Notes under the pieces: model-generated
What the model was told of the DNA's origin: nothing
The model's database searches: none
Seen by the model: the letters and a program-made list of their open reading frames with translations, nothing else
From: Gambelia wislizenii
Lineage: Eukaryota > Chordata > Lepidosauria > Squamata > Crotaphytidae
Assembly: GCA_030847615.1 (NCBI GenBank)
Contig: JAUMIR010000004.1
Span: 274,001,501-274,065,500 of the forward strand
Length of the DNA: 64,000 nt
Direction of reading: 5' to 3'
Made by a program: the position numbers and the translations under genes
Shown: positions 44,291-55,560 of the stretch, piece by piece
Layout: each line of letters starts with the position of its first letter
How positions within the stretch are numbered: position 1 is the first letter of the stretch

Positions 44291-44584
44291 CCACAGTTCC
44301 TTCAACTCCATTCTGTGTTATGAAAAACTAATAAACTGGCATGCTCTTCTTTTAATCTCTCAAGAAGGTACAAGTTGCACCCATTCTTTGTCTATCTGGG
44401 TACTTGTGACTTAATACACTGCAGCTGACACTGTTCTTCCTTATTACACCTCAGAGCCAACACACATTCTTTTTCTGCAGAAATTTAATAAAAGATAATG
44501 AAATTACCTATTATGAAATATTATGAAATAACAGTAGTTAGATCAAAGTTTCTCATTTTAAAATTATTTTTCTTAGGTAGTTAA

Positions 44585-44646
44585 TATCTATATCTATATC
44601 TATACACATACATATCTATATATCTATATCTATATATAGATATATC
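44585..44646. repeat. (TATC/TA)n microsatellite
   Basis: Imperfect TATATC units. Confidence 0.85.
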
Positions 44647-44720
44647 ACTAATTCTTCACAGAGCCATTCCAAAAAACAAATGTATGAAATAAAGTTGCTA
44701 CTATAGATTTCCCTATAGAT

Positions 44721-45057
44721 TGGTTTTTTTCTGGCCTGTGAAACTGTGTTCTGGAATAGTTTCTTTCTGACGTTTCACCTGCATCTGTGGCTGGCATCTT
44801 CAGAGAATGGTTGGGTAGGAGTGCATGTGGAGTTTATATGCTGTGAACCCCTGTTGGGGAGTATATGTAAATTTGTGTAACTGAGTGGTTAGTTTCTGGG
44901 TATAGAAATGCAAGGCTCATTAGTATCTGTTTGGCTAATGGTTGGTTGATGGGCATTATCTGCTGGGAATCCCCCTGTCCCTGCTGGAATTTGTTTGTAA
45001 GCGTTGAATTTTGATTCTGTTGTTCAAAACTGGGAGCCAGATTTTGTTTACTTTTAA
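44721..45057 (-). mobile_element. Penelope-like element 3' region (split copy)
   Basis: The inverse of the 3' region seen at 25,068-25,494: 'tgacgtttcacctgcatctg', 'ggctggcatcttcagagaat', 'ttagtttctgggtatagaaa' and 'gccagattttgtttactttt'. It continues at 48,298 after an inserted L2. Confidence 0.9.
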
Positions 45058-48000
45058 GGGGGTGAAAATTGGAGTTGTGCTGGGGAAAGGGAGGTATGGT
45101 CGGAACAGAGTGAACAGATGTTATGAAAGAAGGTGGGATTACTGTTTGTTAGCTATCCCCCCTTCAGTTCACCCTGTTTCCCGGAATGGATTGGAGAGCA
45201 TACCTACTATTCCACAGAACCTTACTTTGCTCCTCTGCAATGCCAGGTCAGTTAAGAATAAAACTCAAATTATTTACAATCTTCTTTTGGATGATGATGC
45301 TGACCTGGCGTGCTTCACAGAAACCTGGCTGGGAGAGGATAGTGCTGTCATGTGGATGCAGGCCCTCCCAGCCGGGTATTCTGTCAGCGAGCAGGTGAGG
45401 GGAAGTGGGCGGGGGGGGCAGAGTGGCTCTAGTTTATAAGGACAATCTGACCTTGACCAGGATACCTGTCTGAAACACAGTCCACTTTGAGTGTATGTAC
45501 CTTAGCCTGAAGACCAGGGATAGTTTGGGGATTCTGCTAGTATACCGACCACCCCATTGTCTAGCAGACTCCCTAACCAAGCTGACACAGCTGGTCTCAG
45601 AGTTGCTGTTGGAGTCGCCCAGACTTTTTGTTTTGGGCGACTTCAACATTCCACTTGAGACCAGCTTGACAAATCTGACTGGTGCAGCTCGGGAGTTCAT
45701 GGAAACTATGACAAACATGGGCCTATCCCAAATGGTTGTCGGGCCCACACATTGTGCGGGTCATACCCTCGATGCGGTCTTCAGTACGGAACAGAAATAT
45801 CCGTGGGCAGAGGTTGTTAAAACCACTGCATTCTCATGGACGGATCATTTCCTGGTCAAGACTGAACTAAGAGTCTCTTCCCGCCCCACCGGGGGTGGTG
45901 GACCCATTAGAATGGTCTGCCCCTGAAGGCTAATGGAACCAATAGGATTCCAGAAAGCCTTGGAGGGTTAATGTTGGTAATGCCGGTGACCCTGTCGAAG
46001 CTTTGGTTAATACCTGGAACACCGACCTTACCAAGGCTATCGACACGATCGCTCCCAAGCGTCCTTTCCAACCCGCTCCAAACCGTAAGCCATGGTATAC
46101 ATCAGACCTTAGGAAAATGAAGCAGGTTGGACAACAACTAGAGCGCAACTGGCGGAAAACTCGACTCTTATCCGACAGGACTCGTCATAGGAACTTCCTT
46201 TGGTCCTATCGAGAGGCAATACGTGCAGCACAGAGATACTTCTCCTCTGCACATATTGCATCTGCAGAGTCCCATCCAGCAGAGCTGTTTAGGGTGGTAA
46301 GGGAGATGACGCAGGTTATACCTGCGCAGAACTATTTGCTTAACCCAACAACAGCCTGCTGTGATGCGTTTAACAACTTCTTTGCAGATAAAATCTCTCG
46401 GATAAGAGCCAACTTAGATGCCCGTATTCTGACAGAAACAATTGATGAGGTGTCCAGCAACTCCGCTGGTGTAAGTTTACTGGATCAATTTCAATCTGTG
46501 AATACCGAGGATGTGGACAAGCTACTTGGTAGTGTGAGGAAGACGACCTGCCCTCTCGATCCTTGCCCGTCATGGCTGGCCATCCAGGGTGTGTGTGCCT
46601 TGATGGTGTTCCTTAGGGACACCATCAATGCATCCCTCAGAGAAGGGTGTGTTCCATCCTGGTTAAGGGAAGCTGCCGTTAGGCTGCTCCTGAAAAAAAC
46701 TTCCCTGGACCCCCTGGACATGAACAACTATAGGCCAGTTTCTATGTTACCATTCTTGAGCAAAGTGATCGAGAGGGCAGTTGCGCTTCAACTCCAAGTG
46801 GTCTTGGATGAAACCAATTATCTAGACCCATTTCAAACTGGCTTTAGGACGGAATTTGGAGTTGAGACTGCCATGGTTGCCTTGACAGATGACCTGCATC
46901 TAAGTATCAACAGGGGTAGTGTGACCCTGTTGGTGCCTTTGGACCTCTCAGCGGCTTTCGATATGATAGATCATAGCATCCTCTTGGATCGCCTGAGTGG
47001 GTTAGGAATCAGAGGCACTGCGCTCCAGTGGTTCCGGTCCTTCCTCTCGGGCAGGTCCCAGAGGGTACTGCTCGGGATAGCTGCTTCAGCAGAAAGGAGC
47101 TAACTTGTGGTGTTCTGCAAGGTGCCATCCTTGTTTAACATCTATATGAAGCCGCTGGGTGAGATTATTCGGAGTTATGGGGCTGGGTGTTATCAGTATG
47201 CTGATGACACCCAGATCTATTTCTCCTTGTCCCGATCGTTGGTCTCGAATTCCGATGGCATTTCCCCTCTTAATGATTGTCTTAAAACAGTAATGGGCTG
47301 GATGAGGAAAAACAGATTGAGATTAAATCCAGACAAAACGGAGGTGCTCACGGTAGCAGCCCCAAAACCAGGGGTTGGGTTGCAATCTCCAGTCCTGGAC
47401 GGGGTCACACTCTCCGTTAAGGACTGTGTTCACAGTCTAGGGGTGCTCCTTGATTCATCGCTTCAGATGACTAGTCAGGTGAATGCGACAGTCAGGAGCG
47501 CTTGTTATCAGCTTCAGCTGATACGCCAGCTGCGCCCTTTCCTGGAAGTAAGGGACCTCGAGACTGTGGTGCACGCGCTGGTAACCTCTCGTCTAGATTT
47601 CTGCAATGCGCTCTACATGGGGCTACCCTCATGCTTGGTCCAGAAACTTCAGTTGGTACAAAATATGGCAGCCAGAGTGGTCTCGGGAACATCTTTGAGA
47701 GACCATATAACTCCAGTATTAAAATCTCTCCACTGGCTGCCTATCAGTTTCTGGGCCCAGTATAAGGTGTTGGTTATTATCTTTAAAGCTCTAAATGGCT
47801 TGGGTCCAACTTATCTTGGGAACTGCCTCCTCCCATACAGTCCTCCCCGTGCACTCCGGTCCTCTGGGAGGAATTTGCTTCAGCCACAAAAATCTAGGCT
47901 GTCTGCAACCTCCCAGAGGGCCTTTTCAGTAATCGCCCCAAATTGTGGAATGGCCTGCTGAACAAGATCCATCAGATGATGAGCTTGAGTAGCTTTAAAA

Positions 48001-48297
48001 AAGCACTAAAGACGGATATCTTTCGGCAGGCCTTTCCTGATTAGTTCCTGGCTTCAGGGGCTCCTGGCTCTTTTTAGTCTGCTGGCTATTTATTATTTAT
48101 TATTTTAATGTGATTTTATATCAGTTGTTTTAATATATTTGGTTTAATATCTTTTTATGGGGGAGGGTGGGTGGTGTTTGGGGATTTTAAATTGTATTGG
48201 TATTTTAATTTTTGTAAGCTGCCCGGATTGTTTTAACAGAGGGGCGGGATAATAATAATAATAATAATAATAATAGTAAGTATTATTATTATTATTA
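45058..48297 (+). mobile_element. L2 LINE, nearly full length
   Basis: About 3.24 kb. A short 5' leader is followed by an endonuclease and reverse-transcriptase ORF, then a ~250 bp 3' UTR ending 'gtaagctgcccggattg', 'gaggggcgggata' and (AAT)n. It is inserted in a Penelope-like element: the flanking PLE sequences join when the L2 is removed, apart from about 8 missing bases. Length and domain order match a complete L2. It is inactive because of several frame changes. Self-similarity to 38,365-39,400 suggests both are from one recent subfamily. Confidence 0.95.
45180..48045 (+). pseudogene. L2 ORF2 (endonuclease-reverse transcriptase), frameshifted
   Basis: The domains run in order. The APE-type endonuclease shows 'LLLCNARSVKNKTQII', 'LACFTETWLGED' (catalytic Glu), 'LLVYRPPHC', 'FVLGDFNIPLE' and 'SWTDHFLVK' (terminal Asp-His pair, Thr in place of the usual Ser). 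The reverse transcriptase shows 'NNYRPVSMLPFLSKVIER', 'PFQTGFRTEFGVETAMV', 'LDLSAAFDMIDH' and the active-site 'YQYADDTQIYFSL'. The C-terminal region runs 'VHSLGVLLDSSLQMTSQ' to 'FKKALKTDIFRQAFPD'. Open segments are 45,180-45,439, 45,495-45,926, 46,003-47,103 and 47,107-47,961. At least four frame changes separate them (near 45,445, 45,950, 47,100 and 47,940). The catalytic residues of both enzymes are retained, so inactivation is recent and minor. No host role. Confidence 0.93.
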
Positions 48298-48600
48298 TTT
48301 CCTGTTGAAGTTGCCCAGGTTTTTGTGGATTTCTATAGCTTCTCTGTGCATTCTGACATGATAGTTGGCCTGGTCCAGAATTTCTGTGTTTTTAAATTGG
48401 TTTGTCATGTGTTCTGCTACTGCTGATTTTTCTGGCTGGCCCAGTCTGCAGTGTCTCTCATGTTCCTTGATTTGTGTTTGTACACTGTATTTAGTGGTCC
48501 CTGTGTAAACTTGCCCAAAGCTGCATGGTATGTGGTGAACTCCTGTAGCTGTGAAAGTTGCTACTGGTTTGTTATTCGAAAAGAACAAAAACATTGCCAT
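48298..48600 (-). pseudogene. Penelope-like element GIY-YIG endonuclease fragment
   Basis: The minus strand encodes 'HIPCSFGQVYTGTTKYSVQ', 'RIKEH'-like 'QIKEHERHCRLGQPEKSAV', 'AEHMTNQF', then 'REAIEIHKNLGNFNRK'. This is the GIY-YIG type endonuclease that follows the reverse transcriptase in Penelope-like elements; YTGT is the degenerate second half-motif. The reverse transcriptase itself is absent (5' truncation near 48,600). The coding region runs into the 3' region at 45,057 once the L2 insertion is removed. Confidence 0.88.
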
Positions 48601-49428
48601 AAAATACAGTGAACTAGAAATATATAGAGGAGGGGGAAGGGGGTAATTATATACAACATATATATGTATGCTGTAAAAATATTAATTTATTCCTAGTAAA
48701 GTTAAAGATTATATACAGTATGTTGATCTTCTTCTAGATCAAAATATTTCTGTTTCACAGCTGATGTGTACCTTCTAATGCTTAGTCCCTAAAGAAGGGA
48801 TCAAATGTCTGCTTGGTACCCTGGACTTACTAGGAAGCCCATTTGTGGTCTGCTTGTGATGGCCTGAATAGCAGGGGATCTGCTTCCCAGGGGTGTGCAT
48901 GTCATTTTCTGTAGGATCCAGCGAACTTAACCAATTAGAGGGTGGCTTGCCGGCTGAGGAGACCAAGCCATTCCGTGGCTAACATTAGAGCAGTGCGTGT
49001 CATTCAGGTCCATCAGGGAATATACATTCTGGCCCGCCTCTAGCATTTAGCTGGAACCTCCCTTCCCACCCACCCTCTGTCCTTTAAAGAGTTGGTTATT
49101 GGGTCCTGGCATTTAAGAAGGTGAAGTTGTATACCTTGTCTTGTGACAAATTTGACATATGGCATGGATGCAGATCCAGTTCGTTGGAGATGGTGCCCAT
49201 GTTTACCGTCAGTCCTTCCCATTTTGGTGGGTCTTTTGAAGGACCTTAGTCATGTAGGCTAATAAAGTCAAGCCTGGCTTTGGACCAATGGGCGCCTTAG
49301 TTCCAAATGATAGGGAAACTGCACAGGGCTTGTGCCAACCTGGGTTCCATGGCTGCCATTCCATGGTTGCTGAGGGGTAGGAAAGCAGGGGAGCTGTTTG
49401 CTGCCTGGATCCCTGCCTCATGCTGGTC
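48601..49428. other. No recognised feature
   Basis: Apparently single-copy sequence. Short overlapping reverse ORFs are without domains. Confidence 0.4.
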
Positions 49429-49431
49429 TAA

Positions 49432-49739
49432 GGGGCTTATTCTATGAGGGAAGGAAGTGGCAGTGCACCCTGATAATAGTACCACCTGCCTTCCCTTATC
49501 ACATGACATCAGTGTGTTTCAGCTATTCTGTTCCAGTCTCATGGGAGATGGTGTTAAACATGAGTCTTTTTGCTAACTGGAAAAAATCCATTAGCAAAAT
49601 GACTCACCTTTACCACTGTCTTCCATGGGACCAGAACAGGAGAACAGCTGAAACACGCTGACATTGTGTGATAAAGCAAGGTGGGTGGCACTATTATCAG
49701 GCATCATTTCCACTTGCCTTCACTTGTGCGATAAGCCCC
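49432..49739. mobile_element. Hairpin MITE with TAA duplication, family P-like
   Basis: 308 bp. Ends are 'GGGGCTTATTCTATGAGGGA' and the inverse 'CACTTGTGCGATAAGCCCC', flanked by TAA (49,429-49,431 and 49,740-49,742). The arms are complementary along most of the length, for example 'tgtttcagctattctgttc' against 'gaacagctgaaaca', with a centre near 49,585. The termini differ from GGACTTTATCAGAC, so it is a separate subfamily with the same architecture. Confidence 0.85.
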
Positions 49740-49742
49740 TAA

Positions 49743-50538
49743 GCCTTTTTACTGCTGTAAATAATAAAGTTGTGGCCCTTTTTGTGGCCACAGTTGTGGC
49801 AACCAGATTGTGCTTGTTGCTTGTTTCTTCCCTGCATCACTGCCCACCCTTTCTTTTAGGACTAGGTCTTCAAAACTATGTTATTGAATATCCAGCAATT
49901 ATTATATATAGCGCTTAATAACTAATTTCAACATTAGCCACAGCTGTGCAAAGCTGATCAAGTGTTTAGCACTGAACAGCTGAAATGGCCACACAGCTAA
50001 GCAACTGTTTAGACTTAATAGCACTTAGCCTGTTATTTCCTTAGCGCCTTCTGTATGTCTCTTTAATAATGATACACTGTTTATCACTTAACACATTCGT
50101 ATACAAGTTTTTTTCTGTATTAGGTTAATGTAGTTATAATAATGCAATACAATAAATCTGGTGTTCAAACTGAGCCTCTCATATTTACTGATTCAAAACA
50201 GACAGTTCCATTTTCTACAGTGGAAGAACAAGGCACTTATTAAAAGGTCATAGGAAAACTGAAGAGAAATGTCAGGCCCACAGACTGACCTATTCAGAAT
50301 ACAATCAGCCCTTCTTTGAAAAGACAACATCTACATTATGAACAGTGTAGATCTTACTATATTCTTTGTATTTCATTAATGCTGTTAGTGTGAATAACAT
50401 ACTGAGAGAACCTTACCCTTCAAGAAATGGAGACAGCTTGGTAGTTTATTACATAGTGTGGCATTAAAATCTAAAATATTATTCAGCCACTATGTCTGGA
50501 TAAGAATTTATATCTGATAGAAAACAACATATAATGAT
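49743..50538. other. No recognised feature
   Basis: AT-rich, apparently unique. Confidence 0.4.
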
Positions 50539-50540
50539 TA

Positions 50541-51161
50541 CAGTATGATTCTTGTATCCACAGGACCAGTACCTGTGGTTTCAGTTACCCACATCTGAAA
50601 AAATATGTTCTTTTTAGGCATTTTGTAGGTCCTCCAGCATGACTCTTTGATTGACTTTTGGCAGATGCATACCATAGAATTGGGATGGAAAACCTAGAAA
50701 ATACCTAGAGAGGTATTCTCTGTAGAAAATTCTAGGTCCTCCAGCATGACTCTATGGACTTTTTCAGATGGGGGGGAAACTTCCCGAGGAGGTCGGGAGA
50801 AGAACGGTGCTGTTGCGCTTATTATTTCAGATGGCACAGTCCTCCTCTGTCCTCCTTCTGACCTCCTCCTGACCTTCCCCTGTGCTGTGGGCACCACTTT
50901 TTATTGACGGAGGTTTTCCATCAATAAAAAGCGGTGCCAGCAGCACAGGGAAAGTTGGGAGGAGGATGGAGGAGGATGGGGTTGTCTGAAAAGGGGCTCT
51001 GTAAGCCCTGTTCTTCTCCTGACCTCCTCGAGGGTTTTTCCCCCGTCCATGTCCTATGACATGTTTGTCATTCATTTCAATAGGGTTCATAATTATCCAT
51101 GGTTTTGCATTTCCATGGTAAGTCCAGGAGCATATTTCCCATGGATATGGGGGTTGAACTG
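50541..51161. mobile_element. Tigger-like MITE split by a hairpin MITE
   Basis: The ends 'CAGTATGATTCTTGTATCC' and 'GGATATGGGGGTTGAACTG' are imperfect inverses flanked by TA. 'ggtcctccagcatgactct' occurs twice (about 50,630 and 50,733), an internal duplication. About 299 bp in the middle belongs to the inserted element at 50,756-51,054. Confidence 0.75.
50756..51054. mobile_element. Hairpin MITE, family P short class, copy 5
   Basis: Ends are 'GGACTTTTTCAGATGGGGG' and 'CCCCCGTCCATGTCC'. It has TAT on both flanks (50,753-50,755 and 51,055-51,057). The centre near 50,915 is 'tttttattgacggagg' against 'ccatcaataaaaa', shared with copy 4. The right end carries an extra 'cat' after 'gtc' that breaks the TIR. 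Confidence 0.8.
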
Positions 51162-51399
51162 TACATTAAAAGTATCATGTATAGGTAATTTGCTAAAACT
51201 TAATATTTTTGTCGTGGCCAACAAATATACTTAAGTTGAGACACTCATGAATTTTCATCCTTTTCAAGCTCAAAACCTTTACTGTTTCATGTGTGCAAAA
51301 TATAACCTTTATATAACCCTTTCAGTCCTGGTTTGACTTTGCATACATTTGAACATGTGAATGTGTTGTGTATATGCTCACCAAATGATCCATCTTCTA
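51162..51399. other. No recognised feature
   Basis: Short AT-rich spacer. Confidence 0.4.
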
Positions 51400-51478
51400 T
51401 ACAGATGTTGGACTTCAGATATGAGCTGCAGTTCAACATCTGAAGAACCACATGTTTCACATTCCTGTTCTACACATA
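51400..51478. mobile_element. Short inverted-repeat element, family S copy 3 (small)
   Basis: 'acagatgttggacttcagat' opposes 'gagctgcagttcaacatctg'. This is a minimal version of the family. Confidence 0.5.
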
Positions 51479-52479
51479 GGTGGGTATAAAGGTTGTGTGT
51501 AAATATCCTGTCTTATGTGACTTGAGGAGTTTCCACACAAATGTGCATATGTCTGATTGAAGAAACAATTTCCCTGCTTACTTTTTTTTTTAATGAGGAA
51601 AGATTCAAGAAACTAAGCATCCAAAAACTTCATCTTGTAAACAACCCTCAGGAAGCTTTGCAATGTGGTAAAGTAGGGCAACATTAATCTATTTAAACAG
51701 AGATTGTTGAGGCTGGAATGGAAATAAGAACCAAAAGTTAACACACTCATCAGAAGTGAATTAAATACAGAGATGCTTTAGTGTTTTTTGAAATGGTAAA
51801 ACAGCTTTTTCCCCAGGAACAAAATTATAAGATTAGAACAGAGACCCATCTTCTTAATTTACTAATAAAGCAGTACAGAGTACTTTCATAAATTAATTTG
51901 AACTGCTAATAACCTACATATATGAACAACCAATGTATTTTTTAATTTGCAAAACTTTTAAATTAGTGTCTTTCCAGATAACTGTTTTTTCACCTATTAC
52001 ATGCAGATTAGTTACTCATTTGTTATGCTCATCCAGGCATCCTTCCCATTTAAGGGCTCTGTTCTGTACTACAGAATCCTATTTCCTAGCACACAAATGT
52101 CAAATATAGTTTGAAAACTGAGATTTTGCCTCCATCTTGTAGTGATTTTGTTGTGCTAGTAAGTACATAGAATATAGCTATAGAGTCCCAATTGGTATTC
52201 ATTGAACAGTATCTGTTCAAGGGAAATCAGTCACATCACAGAAAATGATCAAGCAACATAAATTGTCCTCTTTATCTGGTTCACTGAAGAAGTTTTAAAT
52301 CTTATTTTTAAAAGTTATTTTAAACTGACCAACAGTGCAGACTCATGGTTTCTGGGCCAGAGGATAAATTGGATCTCTCCCTTCAAGAGCTCAGCCTTTA
52401 GAGGGGAAAATCAGTAGGACCTAGGAAAGAAGTAAGGTTAGGAACACTCGAGCTGCTCATGTGCTTTAACAAAACAGTG
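51479..52479. other. No recognised feature
   Basis: AT-rich, apparently unique. No coding frame of note. Confidence 0.4.
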
Positions 52480-52615
52480 GGCAAAGGGTGGGCCTCTCTT
52501 GTTGGACTGCAGTTCCCATCATTCTCCACTATTGGTTAAGCTGGCTTGAGTTGATGGGAGTTGCAACCCAAGAACATCTGGAGAGCTACAGTTATGTATC
52601 CCTGCTCTGACATCA
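52480..52615. mobile_element. Short inverted-repeat element, family S copy 4
   Basis: 'ttggactgcagttcccatca' opposes 'tgatgggagttgcaaccca', with 'aacatctggagagctaca' at the right edge. Non-coding hairpin element. Confidence 0.7.
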
Positions 52616-52914
52616 TGCCCCACAGTAACTCTCTTGGCCACCCCACCACCAAGAAATCAATTAATTGCCTTGCTTTTTAGTATTACAATCTTTTGTATGT
52701 TGCCTTAGGGATCATTTGGTCAAAAGGCAAAGTATGTGTCTTTAAAACCAATCAATGAATAATCAGTATTAAAGCCCCTTCTTGCGGTGTCTTTCTGATA
52801 TTGAAATCTCATTGCAAATGGTTGTAAACCCAAAATTCTTTTAGATGCTCCAATAATATTCTGCAACTCTTAAAAAATATAATCCAGTGTTATATGTTCC
52901 ATAATATGTTACAT
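52616..52914. other. No recognised feature
   Basis: Spacer sequence. Confidence 0.35.
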
Positions 52915-52968
52915 TGTTGGACTAGATGGCCTTTGAGATCCATTCAAGCTGTATATTCCTATTATCCA
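52915..52968 (+). mobile_element. CR1 3' terminus
   Basis: 'ttgttggactagatggcctt' and 'gagatccattcaagctgtat' then 'attcctatta' is a degraded CR1 3' end. Confidence 0.75.
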
Positions 52969-53035
52969 TTGAGTGACAACAGCCACATAATCCTTTCAGC
53001 ATGTTGCTGAGGCATTAATTAATAACAACAACAAT

Positions 53036-53128
53036 AATAATAATAATAATAAAATTTATTTATACCCCGCCCCTCTGTTAAAACAATCGGGGCGGCTTAC
53101 AAAATTTAAAATACAATATCAACAACAA
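53036..53128 (-). mobile_element. L2 3' terminus
   Basis: (AAT)n followed by 'ttatttataccccgcccctc' and 'aatcggggcggcttac', the inverse of the terminus of the L2 copies at 39,300 and 48,200. Confidence 0.9.
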
Positions 53129-53149
53129 TAATAATAATCTTTATCTATA

Positions 53150-53315
53150 ATAATAATTATCTTTATTTATATCCTACTTATCTTCAAGAATGAGACTTAA
53201 GGTAGTTTACAAATTACAATGATTACAATATAGTTAAAAAATAAAAAGACAAAAAAGACTGGCATTAAAACAGAATTAAACTATTAACAATATTAAAGCA
53301 TTTCCAAAACAAACA
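53150..53315 (-). mobile_element. L2-like 3' end, older
   Basis: 'tttatttatatcctacttat' and 'ttaaggtagtttacaaatta' form an inverted L2-type terminus with part of the 3' UTR. Confidence 0.65.
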
Positions 53316-53334
53316 GTACCCCTGAACTCTCAGG

Positions 53335-53537
53335 CTTGCAACTTGAGTGTACTCCTGAACTCAACCCTGAGCTAGATTTCAGCAGCGGCAAACATTCATT
53401 TGCCCTGTTAAAGACTAGTGTGCCGACTGTGCCTATTCCTTGAGAAGTCAAAGCTGGCTATGATGACACGTGCCTTGATGACATCCCATTTGAACTACTG
53501 TAATGCACTTTGTAATGCACTTTGTAATGCACTCTAT
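53335..53537 (+). mobile_element. L2 LINE fragment, 5' part of a split copy
   Basis: It matches the L2 region after the polymerase: 'aacttgagtgtactcctgaa', 'cttgatgacatcccatttg', 'aactactgtaatgcac'. 'ttgtaatgcac' is triplicated before the junction. The copy continues at 55,561 without loss: '...gcactctat' joins 'gtgtgactgcc' when the insert and one TAT are removed. Confidence 0.85.
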
Positions 53538-53742
53538 GGACTTTATCAGATGTGGCAAATACGGTATCATAATGATGCCCAATGAACGTGAAAGGACGCC
53601 CATTTCACACCACATCGTGCTTTCGCATTCTTGTGCTGTGAAAAAGGTGTTCTTTTTTATTGACGGGCCAAGTTGTCACTTGATCAGCTGTGGCAGGTTT
53701 TTCCCCACGTAATTGCGAGTGTCTGAAACCACACCCCATTCT

Positions 53743-54169
53743 TTTTTAAAAAATATTTTTTATTGGTTACATATACTTATACAAGTACCGTGTAAACTCT
53801 ATAACTTATTGCCAAACGGTTTTCCACATAACCATTTTTTAAAATAAAAAACAACACATCCGTCACAAACATAGATTTAACATGTATTTTTAGCTTTTTC
53901 TTTTGTATTTCATAACCCATTCTTTGTTTGTTTTACTTCCTCCTTTAGTCGTATGTAATACATTCTAACTAATTCTATTCCATTTCTCTTTCTTATGATA
54001 TGTTATCGACGCTGCTGTGCTTATGTATCTTACAATAGCGTATTGTTTTATTCTAATAGTGTCCTTATTCTAATTGCTTATATGTTTATATATATATACA
54101 TACGTATATATGTATATATACACCGCAACTATATATGTTTAAATATTTCTTCTTATGCATTTATTTGTG

Positions 54170-54204
<35 letters not shown>

Positions 54205-55186
54205 GTATTTTTTTCATTCTTTTTTAAAATCCCCTTAGCTTTTATTTGTATTATTTTTCCTCTCTTTTCCCCAGAGAAGCGTTTTATTCTTAAATTACAA
54301 CATCCCATTTCTCTTTCCATAGTTTCTTAATCGGTTCCCACTCTCTCTCTATGTAATTTATAGATCTATTTAGTACCCTAGCTGTTAATCTATCTGCTTC
54401 CAGATTATCATGCAGTTTTAAAAGCCATTCCTCTACATTTGGAATTGTTGGTTCTTTCCAAGTTTTAGCATATAAAATTCGTGCCGTAGTAATCATGTAG
54501 AGAAGAATCTTTTTCTTTCTATCCACATCTTTCCTATTTTCTCCCTGTATTTTATCCACCATATTAAGTAAGTAGATCTCTGGTTCCATAGCATACTCAA
54601 TCATTAATATCCTCCTAACCATTATATGAATTTTCTCTCAATATTTTTTCGCTTGCAGACACCTCCACCATAAATGATATAGCGTCCCTTCCGCCTTACC
54701 AACATAAAGATTTCCCAGTTTTGTACATCTTATTCAGTTTCACTGGGGTGAGATACCATTGGTAGAACAATTTTAATATAATTTTCTTTCAGATTTTGAG
54801 CTAGCGTAAATTTCTGCGTGTAAACCCAAGCCTTTTCCCACCTTTCCAATTCTATGTGGTACCCTATATCTTTTGCCCATTTTATCATCTTATCTTTGAC
54901 TATTTCATCCTCTAGTTCCCTATTTATTAGGGCTCTATAATATTTTTTAATATGATGTTTCCCTGGATCAAAGATTATTTTGTCTATCTCATTATGAACC
55001 ATTTGAAAATTCGTTAATTTGTAATCCATTTTAAATCTTTCATTCAGTTGCTTATAAAGAAACCAGTTCATAATATGGCCTTCTTCTTCTAGCTTTTCCC
55101 TAGTCTTCATCTTTATTTTATTTTGTGAATCTTTTAACAGGATATCATAATATTTTATCCAATCTTGCCTGGAGATTTTTGATTTT
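53743..55186 (-). mobile_element. L1 LINE, 5'-truncated, with target duplication
   Basis: CCCCATTCT occurs at 53,734-53,742 and 55,187-55,195, a 9-bp target duplication. The left edge is an inverted A-rich tail. The 3' UTR (to about 54,290) contains TA and GT simple repeats (54,085-54,206). The rest is ORF2 C-terminus. It is about 1.44 kb. It is the youngest of three nested insertions at this place. Confidence 0.93.
54290..55186 (-). pseudogene. L1 ORF2 C-terminal region
   Basis: The minus-strand frame from 55,186 to 54,730 has 'WIKYYDILLKDSQNKIK', 'KKYYRALINRELEDEIVKD', 'MIKWAKDIGYHIELERWEK' and 'FTLAQNLKENYIK', typical of squamate and other vertebrate L1 ORF2 after the polymerase. A broken stretch near 54,640-54,720 gives 'GKAEGTLYHLWWRC', the Cys-His region. 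54,622-54,290 then gives 'KKILLYMITTARILYAKTW' and 'WEPIKKLWKEKWD', the protein end. There is a frame change near 54,725 and a stop near 54,635. The endonuclease and polymerase are missing. Confidence 0.92.
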
Positions 55187-55560
55187 CCCCATTCTGCTGG
55201 TGTGAGTTCAGCGTCAATGGGTGGTGCTTGCAAGGACACTTCAGGTGAGAATGCGAAAACTAGGTATGGGGCACTCTTTTTATGAACCTCCTCATTTTGC
55301 ATGCAAGTTTTAAAGTGTGTTTCAGTGCTTGTGTGTTTGTTTTGTTTTTTTTAATTTAGCTGTTTTTAGAGTTTTGAGTGCATTCATATGTTCTTGTGAG
55401 AATCACCGAGATCACACACACCTGCCAATGCAAAAGTACGGGCTGCTTTTTCATGCTATTATGGCAATATTTGATAAAAAGGGTTATTTTGCTGGCACAT
55501 TTATGGTTTAAAATATGGTGGGAAAGAACATTTTTGGAAGCTCGTCTGATAAAGTCCTAT

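Larger units (their letters stand above)
53538..55557 (-). mobile_element. TIR DNA transposon, family P ~570 bp class, split by L1
   Basis: The ends 'GGACTTTATCAGATG' and 'CGTCTGATAAAGTCC' have TAT on both sides (53,535-53,537 and 55,558-55,560), inside an L2 whose reading resumes exactly. Without the L1 the element is about 575 bp. Its left part is the inverse of the right end of 57,413-57,961, and its right part is the inverse of the left part of 63,476-64,000. The frames at 55,187-55,511 are transposon DNA, not genes. Confidence 0.9.
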
